Assembly: GCA_013398175.1 (NCBI GenBank)
Contig: VZRZ01002253.1
Location: forward strand, 62,001 to 126,000
Origin: Climacteris rufus
Lineage: Eukaryota; Chordata; Aves; Passeriformes; Climacteridae
Reading direction: 5' to 3'
DNA length: 64,000 bases
Shown here: positions 1-12,500 of the stretch, piece after piece
Position numbering within the stretch: position 1 is the first letter of the stretch
Layout: the number at the start of each line of letters is the position of its first letter
Translations under genes and position numbers: made by a program
Notes under the pieces: generated by a model
The model's input: the letters and a program-made list of their open reading frames with translations, nothing else
Databases searched by the model: none
What the model was told of the DNA's origin: nothing

Positions 1-3000
1 CATCTTAGAAATTATTCCCCTCTAGCAATGCTCTAGGTCTGTAGATAAACTATAATAGGGTTTGTGAAGGCCCATTCTGCTTATTCTATAACACTGTAAT
101 ACCCTCAGTCATACTGAGCAATATATTTGTTCAAGCTGTTTCTGATGTCTAGTGTTGTTTGCCTAAACAAAGTCCAGACCATAATGAAAACACAGGGACC
201 TACCACTTCAAAATATTTCTACCTTCTTTTCTTGCAAACTTCCTCCTACTGCTGTGTTGTTATATTGAATTCTGTTTATGACATTGAGCTTTGGTATGCC
301 ATTAAAGATCCACTCTAGTGTTTGTTTATGTCATTAGGAGATGTCTGACACCTAAAGCATCTGTTCTGTGCCTAAATATTCACAGTTATTTTCTCAGCAA
401 AGAAAAAAAACACACAAGCCCTAAATTTGGATTTGCAAAACTGTCAAAATTTTTAGTGGGGTGGCATAAGGTGGCAGGGAAGTTTCAGTTTTCTTTTCTA
501 TGTAAAAGGTAGTTCTTACCTGGAACAATAAAAAATTCAGTAAGATCATGGAATTGTTTATGAAGACACACTCTCAAATGCTGTCTAATCTAGCTGCTCA
601 CTCACTTGCTGATCAGCTATACCTATCTCTTGACAGAGGCTTATCTAATCCATCTTTAAAATCTTCTCATGAAAAGGTTTGGGTTCCTTGGACAAGATCC
701 ATTCTTACTCTTGCGACGCTTGCAGTTTAAAAGTTTCTCTAATATTCTTGAATCTTTTGTCCTGCAACCTTCCCTATAGATCATGTATTCCTTATTGCTA
801 AATAAAAAACTAACTTTTTCTTCTTCTAACTTTCTTCTAACTTTTTCTAGCTGGTTAATTTCTTTCTTGAATGGCAGGGCACAAGCTGGAGACACTATTC
901 CAGATGAAGATTTTTCAATGCAGTGTGGACAAACTGTAACTCCACCTCCTGCAATTCATTTGCCTGCTTACACTTCCCTTCTATTTGCCCTTTAAAACAA
1001 AAAATACTCTGTAAATTTCCAAGTTTAGTTCTTTTTAACGCTCAGATTCTTTGCTGGAAAGCTGTTTGTCAGAGAGTTATTCTCCATGTTTTCTAGCTAA
1101 ATTCATAAATCTTACTTTACGGATTTAATGACATGACAAAGCTGTCAATAATAAAATGTTTAATTTTCTGACCTTAACTTACTTCATGTTAATTACATTT
1201 TCCTATCATGTTGTAATATTTAGTATAAATGGATCATCAGTTGAACAACTATTTTTCTTAAAGAAATGATCTACAATTTATGCTCTCTACAGTGTTTTCA
1301 AAACATCAGAGAAATTGCCTAGTGTGTAAACAAGTGAATATTATCCTTCATTTTAACTGACAGATAAAGAAATCAAATAAAAGGAAATGAAGAATTTCAG
1401 GAAATGAAGAGAGTGAAATTTCCATTTTCATAATGAACATTCTGACGTTTTTACTGTTTGGCTGCTTACATTGCTCTCATTATGAAATGAGTTGAATAGA
1501 TAGTATTGCTTTTCTCCTGCTTAAAAAAAAAAACAATACAAGCAAAGAACATTGCCGTGTCCCTCCCCACCCCACCCAAAAAAAGAACCTCCAAAGCTGT
1601 TAGAATATTTCACAAGCTTTTTAAAAATGCATTTTAAACAATGGTTTAACAATAATGAAAAGAAATAATTGAGATTTAAGACTGGGAGAAATAGCCTGAC
1701 CCTCTTCCCTGACTTAATAAAGATACTGAGATCTGATAATAAAGATACTGATCAGATGTAATGTGACTGCAAATATACTCCTAGTGTCAACAAAATATTC
1801 TTCCACCTTTTGATACAGTAGGAGGATTTCCTTAGAAAGACCAAAACCTTTTGCAGGATTTCCAGCATAAATCATGGATTCCTTGCCCGGAGTCCATAAC
1901 TGTTTCAACCTTCTGCAGAACTTTGGACTTAGGTATCTCAGTGAATTTCTGTGAGTAAGCAATGATAACTCATGGGTTATCTTACATTGTTTTAAATAAA
2001 AAGAAATGTCTGGGGTTTCAGTATCCTCAGACTAGGACATGCTTCACTACACTTTTCCTTTTACTGTCTAGTTTTCTATCAGGTGCATTTGACAGCGGAA
2101 TTTTAATTATCTTTGGATATAAAGACATTTAGATTGAGATTTTTAAAGAGCCCTGAGAGAAGGCTTTAGGTTCCTTGAAAATGGCAGTCCTTCTGTGAAA
2201 AATCTAGTATTTACCATTATAAGGTCTGCAACAGGTACTTAATATGTTTGTTTTCTGAAATGTGCTTATCCTCTTTGGAAAATAACTTTTCTAATGTTTG
2301 TTTGGTTTTTTTTCCCCTGTATTTTTGCTGAATATCATCCTTTACAAATCTTATGTTCATTCAATCACTGGTTAACATCATGTAGGCTGGAATGGCAATC
2401 AGATTTATTTGTAACCTTTTCCACTAATTTTTTTTTTTTAGTTATTTTAAGTAGTGAGAAGGGCAGATGTGCTGTAGGGAAAATTATTATATTGAAAACT
2501 GAGAAAATCCTTAAGTCTCAGATACTTTCATCTTTCATTGCTCTAAATCTAGAGCACAAGAAACAAGCTGCATAATTTGACTGAATATGAGTATGCTGTC
2601 ATGGGTGTTTCAACCATGGTAGGAAACTGATATGATTATGACTTTACACTTGACATTTATTTGCTACTGTAAATAAATATTAAGAGTATAATAAAAATAA
2701 TTACTATAAGTTAAACTGAATGACACTCAAACAGTTATGTGAAGGAGAATGAAAGTATAGTAGGGAGAGCATAACCTGGTAGTTGTAAACATATGAACTC
2801 TCACTTATTTGTAGAGTATCAGGAGGTTTTTGGTTTAAATTGTTCTCCTAACAAATATCATATTGAGAAGTTCCTCTTGGCTGCAGCTATCCAGCTCACA
2901 ATAAAAAAAAAAAATCTGTCAGGGAACAAGCAGTCTGATCCAAAGTCCCCTGGTGCCACTGCATTTTGGATTACTCTGAAAGATCATGGCTTGTGTACCA

Positions 3001-3420
3001 ACAAAAATAATTTAAAATCCCAATGTTAAATTATAAACCTAAATCAGGCTCTGTAAATAACTTTGATATGGAGCTGATGAGTTAAATAATAGAGATGAAG
3101 ATGCTCTTACTTGTTGGAAAATCTTGAACTGCATGGATTTTCCACATGATTTATTTTCTCTTAAAACAGACTTACTGAGATCTAGTTAAGCATATATGGT
3201 TCAGAATACTAATGTTACTGACTGCATAAGAAGGGTATTGCTGTATACAGCCATGAGGGAAAAATGTCCTAAATGCCACGTATACCAGCTTTATTGTAAA
3301 GGATGAGATTTTTGAAAGAAAATACAGTCAAAATTATAGTGGTACATTTTGGCCTCTACAGGAACAGTTTGGAAAACTTCATTATATTGAAGTGAATTTC
3401 CAACACTTGAAATATTTTAG
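1..3420 (+). other. MYOM2 intron (3' part), no coding exon seen
   Basis: This is AT-rich, non-repetitive-looking intronic DNA upstream of the first visible exon. No open frame here resembles a fibronectin or Ig domain. There is a short 22-bp-period imperfect duplication near 1,721-1,755 (a unit containing AATAAAGATACTGA) and several A or T runs. The acceptor is the AG at 3,419-3,420. Confidence 0.7.
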
Positions 3421-3599
3421 GTCCTGCCTATGATCTCATGATATGTGAAGTTAGAAATACATCACTGGTTCTTCTGTGGAAAGCTCCTGTGTATGAAGGC
3501 AAAAGTCCTATTACTGGGTATTTAGTGGACTATAAAGAAGTAGGTACAGAAGACTGGATTACAGCTAATGAAAAACCTACTTCAAAGCGCTATTTTAAG
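3421..3599 (+). CDS. MYOM2: MYOM2 exon: first half of FnIII domain My8
   Basis: The exon starts after ...atattttag and completes a split codon (phase 1), then reads PAYDLMICEVRNTSLVLL and WKAPVYEGKSPITGYLVDYK, ending ...KRYFK at a phase-0 donor (aag|gtaaca). NTSLVLLW and the GYxVxYK motif are the B and C strand signatures of a fibronectin type III fold. This is the last of the five FnIII domains in the family layout. Length 179 bp. Confidence 0.93.
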
Positions 3600-6500
3600 G
3601 TAACATTTTCATACTTAATATTAATAAAAAATTGAGTGCTAAAAAGTTCTGACTGAGTACAAGATATGTATTTGAACTTTGGCTTCTGCTAACGTCTTCA
3701 TGTAAGTTAACAAAATAGTTTAGATTGTTTTTTAAATTGGCTTTGCCCTTTATCTTGTTTAAGGTCACTGATTTACATGAGGGTCATACCTATGTTTTCA
3801 AAGTTCGTGCAGTGAATGATGCCGGGGTAGGCAAGTCATCTGAGATATCTGAACCAGTGCTTGTTGAGGCACGGCCAGGTAAAATGAACTGTTTAATCCC
3901 CTCTGCTTCTAAAATACTTGGAATTGAGGTTAATCAATCTGATTTGATATTGCATCGCATCTAAGTATTTCAAGAATTAATAAGCTCTTAGCCTTAAAAC
4001 TTAAAGAAAAAATCATGTGGATACAGAGATAGTGATAAGATTTTTTTTACTTAGTGCAGCAGTTATTTGATAATCAGTTATTTTTGTTTTTATTCTAACA
4101 AAGGTGCTACTTGCTGTGACACCACCTTCATTAAAGCTTCAGGGATGATAAAACTGATTTATTTAAACTTTCATATCTTTCATATTCAGTTACATCTTAT
4201 TGCTTTGTTTTTCAATAAATATTTATTAGTTTTAGCATTCCCTTTTTTGTGCGTAGGGTAAGAAACTTCATAGCATGTGATACTGAGTCAGCATATGACA
4301 TAAACCTGCTTTAAGACCTGCTAATAAAATCACTGTCTTTTAGGACAAAATTTGTGTGGGCTTTATTAATTTATGAATTGCACCTTGAAAGAAAAATGCA
4401 GCCTTAACATTTGAGTTGATTCCTATTTTGCAGGAACGAAAGAAATCTATTCAGGTGTGGATGATGAGGGTAATATTTACCTGGCTTTTGATTGCAAAGA
4501 AGCTACAGATGCATCTCATTTTGCATGGGGTAAATCTTATGAGGAGATTGATGATTCTCATAAGTTTAAAATTGAAACAGAAGGAAATCAGTAAGTCATG
4601 CCAATCTACCAAATTATTAGAAATTTGTCATTTTAACAATCTTGATAACATGTGATATCCAACTAATTATATTCTTTTTCATTGGTGATTTTAGTTCTAA
4701 GCTGTACTTCAAAAATCCTGATAAATCAGACTTGGGAACTTACTCTATCTCAGTTAGTGACACAGATGGGGTTTCGTCCAGCTTTGTTATGGATGATGAA
4801 GGTAAGGTTCTCACAATCTCAAGTCTTTCTTCGGTATATCACCTCAAGTGCAGTAAAAATTGTCCAAGAAAAAACAAAAAGAACACTGCAACTCTCACAT
4901 TCTTTCCTATGCATTAAGGAAAACCAAAAAAGAACACACAGCATGCTTCGTGTTATTACTTCTTTTTCTGATTATCACAGTAATGAAAGCTGGGGTAACT
5001 TCAGGCCATATTTCCCTTTTTGTAAAAAAAAAAAAAAAAAAAGACAAATTAGAATAGTTTTCTTTATGGTGGGATTATAATGATGTNCAGGGCAAATTTC
5101 CCTTTTTTGAAAAAAAAAAAAAAAAAAAGACAAATTAGAATAGTTTTCTTTATGGTGGGATTATAATGATGTTTGCAATTATCTCTTACACTTTCAGTTG
5201 AGCCTGAGGCTCTACATACTCTTTCATATAATTGAGATGCAGGAAGTTAGTGAGGAAAAGGATGATGCTTTAACAAGATCTGAATACATTGGTTCAAATT
5301 ATCATTTGGCTTACATTTGTATTAGTTTTCCTCTATTTCATTATAATTATTTTGCTTCATTAGATGTGCAATTAATTTTCTTCAGTCTGACTTTGTTTTA
5401 TCATTGAGAGGTGCTGATATAAAAAGCAAAGAAGAGTTTGCTATTTTACATAGCATAAAAATTACTTTGGTACTTTCCCAGTCCTCAGGCTGTAATTGCT
5501 ATGTCCTGTTCCTTAAGTATGAAAATCCCTCTGCTTCCCTTCTTTTTAAGGAGAGGAGATGAGTGTGAGACTGATAGAAGGCAGGACTTGTATTACAGTG
5601 AGAAACATGTCAAACCACCAAGTAGGTGTTGAGAAGAAATCCATGCTCAGGAAATAACCCCCACAAAAATGTTCACTAGGACATGGATGATTTATAATGA
5701 CTCTTACTCATTAGTCATCACCAGTATATGCCTTTTAATTTTCCAAAGCATTTTATCATGAGAACTGCCCTTTGGCCTAGTTTTGAAGCATCACTCTGAA
5801 ATCTCTCTGTAGATCTTGCCACCATCAGCTCCATCACAACAGCTGTTGTGACCCAAGGGCAGGATCTTGAAGTTTTTTCTTATAAGAGCACTGAAGGTGT
5901 TTCCCATTGTTATGAATATGAGAGAGTTTAAATGAGTTTTAGCTTTCTTGGAGTGACTTGCACTCCAAGACCACGTATTCTCTCTAGTTCTTTAATAATG
6001 ATTGATCAGGATTATTGCAATATGGATTGATTTATTGTAATAGTCACAAGAAAACACATATAAGACCAGAATTTAAACAGAATTACTTACTACACAGGAT
6101 AAACAAAGATACTACTAGTAGATTATACAGTGCACAATAAAAAGGTACCTATATTATAGCTAGCAAAGAAATAGTAAGGTTAGGAATTAATGTAACTTAC
6201 CAATTCTTTTCTCTCAACTTCCAGAAGAGAAGCAAGCAAAAGTACCGATGTCTCGGTCCTTTTGGAGAGAACTGTTCGTACACTCCGAAGAGTAGGCAGA
6301 CAGAGAGTGTGAAAACCATCCTGCCATACCTATCCCATACTTAGTCTGTGTCTGCTCATATGTCACTCAAAATTACAATTTTATTTGTACTGGATCCCCG
6401 GGCAAGGATCAGGTTTTGCATCTTAGCAGTGAAAACCATTATTTCACTGCCCATTTACTCCTTCAAAAGCTATAAATTCTGTAATTTTGCTAGGTCCTCT

Positions 6501-9500
6501 ATCATTTCATAAATCCATGCTAATTTTCTCTGGTCTTTATATTTTCTGTAAATTTGGAATTGACAGTAATGTTCATTTTCAAAATCTTTATTGGTAATGA
6601 CTATGACAAATAGGATTATTATAAAAATCTAACTGATTTCTAGACTTTCACACAGCCTTCATGAGGATCTAGTGCATTAACTAGAACTTTCTGTACCATT
6701 TTCAGACTAACCTGCACTCAATCTTTTTTTCTGCTACAGCAAAACAAGATTTTCAGGAACAGTGTGAGAAATTAAATCAGCAGATAAAGGAACCTCACAC
6801 AGTACTTAGAAATTATTGCTTCTCATCCTTCTTTTATATTGCTATTTTTAAAGTTTAAAATAGATTTTGGCCCTTGTTTAGATTCTCGTGCATAAGAGAG
6901 TGTACATTAAAATGCATGGAATAGGAACATTTGAGAAATCCATGTATTAGAATTTTAAATTTCTTAAATTTTATTTTTTGGTTATCATTTTCTGAATTCA
7001 CATACAAGACTAAAGAATATCACTTTGCCCGTGCTGATATGTACTTTCATTGACACTCATTTGCTGTCTGTATTTTTCAGAATAAATTAAAACATGAATA
7101 CTTTTCTTATTTTCAGAGCTTGAACGTTTGATGGCATTAAGCTATGAAATAAAGAATCCAAGTAAGTTGAAGAACTGAATATATTGGATACTTCTAGAAA
7201 AAAAAATAACTGCATACTAATGACTGGGGTTCCAAAACAATTCTACCTGAGACAATGGCAACTTCATTTTTAATGACAGCTTCATTTATTGTGGAACAAT
7301 TTGCTTCCTTATCTTTGAGTTTGTTTAGAAGAATATTAGTTGACATTGAATAAAATCATAAGTCCTAAATGTCTTTGAAGTTTGACTTTGACAATAGACT
7401 GTAGATTGTTACTAGCCAAATCCTTACACAATGTAAACTGTGAACTCTTTTCTCCCTTTGAGAAATTAATTTAAAAATCAGTCAAAGGCTGCGTTAGAGG
7501 CCTTTTCCCTGAATAAAATTTATTCAATATCCAGAAATCCATAAATAAGAGGGAATTGTTAATATTTCACTATGATATTCCTATTTCTCACAAGGTTTCA
7601 TGCATTACTGACTTTTGATTCTTTTCTTTCCACAGCAATACCTCTAAAGTCAGAACTAGCTTATGAGGTTCTTGGTAAAGGAGAAGTTCGTTTCTGGATT
7701 CAGGCTGAAAGCTTATCTCCAGATTCTACTTTCAGATTTGTTATTAATGACAGAGAAGTTGAAAACAGTGATGTAAGTACATATTGAGTATTATATATTA
7801 ATTATTTTGTTTAATGAACCTGCAAGTTTCTGTTGTTATAAAATCATGGTCATTTAAATTGAAAAAGACATTTAAGATCATGGATTCCAATGGTTAACCT
7901 AACACTGCCAAGGCCACCACTAAACCATGTCCCTAAGTGCCAATTCTACATGTCTTTTAAATACCTCCAGAGATGGTAACTCAACCACTTCCCTGGGTAG
8001 CCTGGTCTAATGCTTGACAATCTTTTCCATGAAGAAATTTTTCCAAATGTATAATCTAAATTCCCTTGGTGCAACTTTGAGGTAATTTCTTCTCGTCCTA
8101 TCGCTTGTTACTTGGGAGAACAACCCCCAGCTTGCTACACTCTTCTTTCAGGCAGTTGTAGAGACTCTATGGTTCCCCCTGAGCCTCTGTATAACCAGAC
8201 TAAACAACCCCAGCTTCCTCAGACACTCCTCATCAGACTTGTGCTCCAGACCCTTCACCAGCTCTGTTGCCCTTCTCTGGACTCGCTCTGGCCTCTCAAT
8301 GTCTTTCTTGTAGTGAGGGGCCCAGAACTGGACACAGCATTCAAGGTGTGGCCTCACCAGTGCTGAGTACAGCAAGACAATGAGGGAGCTCTTGTCCTGC
8401 TGGCCACACTATTGCTGATACAGGCCAGGATGCCATTGGCCTTCTTGGTCTCCTGGGCACACGCTGGCTCATGTTCAGGTGCTGTCAACCAACACCCCCA
8501 GGTCCTTTTCACTGGGCAGCTTGCCAGTGACTTCTCCCCACGCCTGTAGCACTTCCTGGGATTGTTGTGATCCAAGGGCAGGACCTGGAACTTGGCCATG
8601 TTGAACCTCATAAAATTGGTCTTTACCCATCTATTCTACTTGTCCAGCTCCCTCTGCAGACCTTCCCACCCTCCAGCAGATCAATGCTCCCGTCCAACTT
8701 GATCCCTTCACCTAGATCATTGATAAATGTATCAAACAGGACTGACCCCACTACTGAGTCCTGGAGAACATCACTTGTGATATTCACCAACTGGATTTGA
8801 CTCCATTAACCACCACTCTGGTGCTGGCCATCCAGCAAGGAACTAGTGCACACATTCCAGCTACGAGCATCTAGTTCTTCAGGAGAATGCTGTGGGAAAC
8901 ACGGTCAAAGGCTTTACTTAATTCCAGGTAGACAACATCCACAGCCCTTCCTTCATCCACTAAGTGGGTTACCTTGTCATTGAAGGATTTCAGGGCAGTG
9001 AAGCAGGACCTGTCTTTCACAAGCCAGTGCTGGCTGGGTCTAATCCCCTGGTTGTCCTGTGCATGTTGCTAGGTGTCTCTCAGGATGTATCTGCTTCTTA
9101 ACCTTCCCTGGCACCAAGGTCAGGCTGACAGGCCTGTAGTTCCCCGGATCCTATAGTTGTTTAATACCATGTTATTAAGGTATGATAATACCTGAAAAGA
9201 AGGCCAATCCTTAACTCAAATCTTTTTTGCAGTATAAAATTCCTGTTGTAGAGCAAGCTTACTCATGCGGGAAGAAGGGTCGGTCTCTCTCTATTCATTT
9301 TTGGTAACTAGATGACCAACAGCAAAGGAGGAGAATTTACACACAGACTAATATTAAGCACAAATATTTCAGAAAAATAGCACAAAAAAAAGGCTGCTGC
9401 AAGTACAGTTTTAGATTCCAAACCAACAAGACATGCTGTTCCTGAAGATACTCTGAGGCTCATGTTACTAGTTTTACATGTAATGTGGGAGGCACTTGAC

Positions 9501-12500
9501 AATGCAGTAATGTTCATAGAATTAAAAGATTGATATAGTATCACTTTCTGTAGCAGTGCTGGGATGTGCTCTGCCAAGGGCTGGGGACAGGCCCGAGGGT
9601 GCACAGTGTCCTGCACTGGCTTGCCCTGGTGGTACGGGGGCTGGCTGCCAAGCTGCAGTGCCTTTCCCCCGAGCAGGGTTCCAGCCGTGCCTAGCGGGAC
9701 AGTGCCGGCTCCTCTGCTGAGCAGGATTGCCCGGAGCCCAGTGGTCTTCNGTCCAGGGAAGGGTCCGGGAGCAGGAGCAGGAACAGGAGCAGAGCGAGGG
9801 TCCAGGCGAGCTGAGGGTTCCGGAGCAAAGAACCCAGCTCAGGGATCAAGAGGGGTTTAAATAGGGAAAGGGAGAGGGGATACAGCCAATAGGGGAACAG
9901 AAATTACAATACATTCAATGGGTAACCGAGGAGACATGAACTTTCTGGAACATGACCAAATACAGAACATTACATAACTGAGTAACAAGCCAATGGAAAC
10001 AACGTACGCAAACAACAACCGAAAGGAATGCTGGAATATGCAACTATGTCACCCTAACCAGAACAGCTGTCTCAGAGGGCAGTGTGCTGGGTTTCTTTCC
10101 ACCAGCGTTGAGGCTTGCGTCCTGTGGCTTTAGCCATGCACACTGCCACAACTTTCTATTTTATTTTTTTAAATTTTGGCTTAGAAATTTAACATTTAAC
10201 GGCTACATGGAGATAAAAGGGTAGGCCATCAGCTTTCTGCGTTTTCCTAGCTCTAGGAAGACCTCTCATATAAAGGGGCATAAAAAAGCTCTCAGAGTGG
10301 GTTGAGAAGGAAGCAAGGTCATGCCTTTGCAGGGCAGGAGTATGGTTCATCTACAGGCCATAAGCACAGCACTGGAAAAGCATTTTCCTGTAAGGAATTA
10401 ATCTCCAGTGCAGCTGTTTGAAAGATTCAGTTTATTCCTGAGAATGCAAATCCTGGTTTGGGTCAGAGAAGCTGTATCAGCATTTTTATACCATAGAAAA
10501 GCAAAGAGCATTTACTTACATTGCATATTGACAAGTGGAAGAAGAAGTATATTCTGAGTAAAATACTTCTCTGTTTTTCTTGCTTTAAGAAGTAATAAAC
10601 CATAGCACTGAAAACCTGAATATTCGTTCCTAGGATGTATTGAAATGACAATACTCTGTCTTGGCAATGTTCATGGAACAGAATGAGCTATTTAAAGTTT
10701 GCATATGTTTTGGAAGTGTTGACATCAGAAAGAGACTTGAAATGAAGCTGCATTATTTCACATCTTTAATTAGTAACCCACAGGTGACATTTATGTTTGG
10801 AGACAGATGATATTTTTGTGGAAAGTTGCATAAAAGCCTAATATTTATGATGCCCATAAAATCATTGAACTTCATCTTGCTGCATAATGGCAATAGTTAG
10901 AAGCCTAATTGCACTCTAAAACCTGTCTGGAGACTGGGCTACAGTCACTGAACATGTTCAATAGACCATTATGCCAGTGAATTGTGGCCTGATTCTTCAC
11001 ATTGGCTGGAGTCATAAATTTTTCCTGCTAGGTCCTAACAGGGAGTGTTTTTGGTAAGATTTCAAAATAAGCTGAAAATGGAATGAACTGAGCCCCATTT
11101 ACTCAGATTTCATTTTAATCTTTTAATATTTTGTTTCCTTTGCCTAAAAATAAGAAATAAAAAAAAGAAAAAGGGCCATAACAGTTCAGATTAAAACACA
11201 TATCTAGCTTTTTTCCCCCCTTTTTTTTTAATTTCTCACTTTTGGCAAAATTTAATTTAATGTTCTCCCTGGGAACTCATGAAGTAAATGCCGGTGTGGT
11301 CCTTGACCTCTGTGGGCAAGAGACTGTAAGCAAGAATTTGATTTTTGCACTTGATAGTTTGGGTAAGTTTATTAATGCTCTTCCTGACCTATCTCCTTAA
11401 GTCTTACAGATGAACTCTTACAGAACTAGTTTTTCCACTTAATTTCCTGATTAATTTAATCTTGTCTTATTCTTTGCCATTGCATCTTTGCATTGTGTAC
11501 GGGAAATTGCATATCCAAATTATATGAACGTTTCCCCTTGTTATTTTATATAAATATTATACCTTAATTTCTTTCCTCTAAGTCATTTATTTAGCAAATT
11601 ATTATCCTGACCAGTCTGTTGGCTGACTGCTTTGTTAATTCCATATCTTTTCTCTTTCTTTGTTCTTCCATTACCCCACTAAGATTTAAAAGATTTATAC
11701 ATTTGAAAATGTCAGTAATGAATGCTAAATATCTTGACTATTTCTATATTGTTCTTCCAGACTTGTTATCCATATTACAGTGAGCCTGTTCTTGAGGCTG
11801 GCCAAGATGTGTCCCTCAAAGCTAAAGCAGATATATCTGTGGGATTATTTCTACTACTTTTGGATCTTAGGGGACTTAGAGATTCTTCCACTTAAGTGAG
11901 ATCCAAGAGAGTTTAATAAGTGGCATTTTACTAGGTTTTTTTTTTTACCTTTCATCTTTCTTCTCCTTCCCTAACCTTTATCTATCTGTGACTTCAGTAC
12001 CATTTTTTACTTTGGAAAGCAATAAACAGGTTTGTCAAAAAATTCTGTTTGTAAGACATCATGTCTCCTTTTAACAGTATCTATAATAAATTTAAAAATA
12101 TCAGGGTCTATAGTAATTCATTGCATATAAATCTTTCTAGATGGTGATATTAACTGTTCTGTGCCATCATGAATGGAAGTTAGTGTGTAATATCCTTGGC
12201 CACGTTAGTTATCTAAAAATATTCACCAAGGAACTTTTGTGGGTTATTTTTACTCAGTTTTAGGAATTTTTTAGCTGAGATTCAAAAAACATTACTTTTG
12301 GGGGGATCACAGTCCTCTTGGTTGGAACTCACTGAATAAAAGAGGATGTAAAACATGATTGTGTCTAAAACAACACCTGCAAATTGAAAATACATATTTT
12401 GCAAAGACTGTTCAATATTTGCTTGCAATTTTCTGTTTCCATGATGATGCTTGCCAATAATTTATTTTTCTCGAATATTTAATAGAAAGCAAACACATAA

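Larger units (their letters stand above)
4802..7116 (+). other. MYOM2 intron with a false duplication and a possible LTR relic
   Basis: This 2.3 kb intron separates the My9 exons from the first helical-linker exon. It contains two 85-bp copies flanking the single N at 5,087 (see the repeat entry), a 9-bp perfect stem hairpin at 5,947-5,969, and a candidate antisense LTR fragment at about 5,980-6,450. An open frame running through 4,682-5,080 is only readthrough past the exon donor. Confidence 0.7.

Noticed and set aside
4103..4260. Possible extra MYOM2 exon after the AAAG at 4,103
   Set aside because: The frame translates to nothing like a myomesin module, and the flanking exons already join in phase 1 into a continuous FnIII-Ig sequence.
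4642..5080. Overlapping open frames extending past 4,801
   Set aside because: They read through the exon donor at 4,802 into intron and into the duplicated poly-A contig ends.
8148..8611. Minus-strand open frames with a plausible protein sequence
   Set aside because: They are pieces of CR1 ORF2 (reverse-transcriptase C-terminal region) in shifting frames, not a host gene.
9564..9860. A 98-codon GC-rich plus-strand frame
   Set aside because: It lies wholly inside the solo LTR, spans an N, and is low in complexity (Gly, Ala, Arg-rich). GC-rich DNA keeps frames open by chance.
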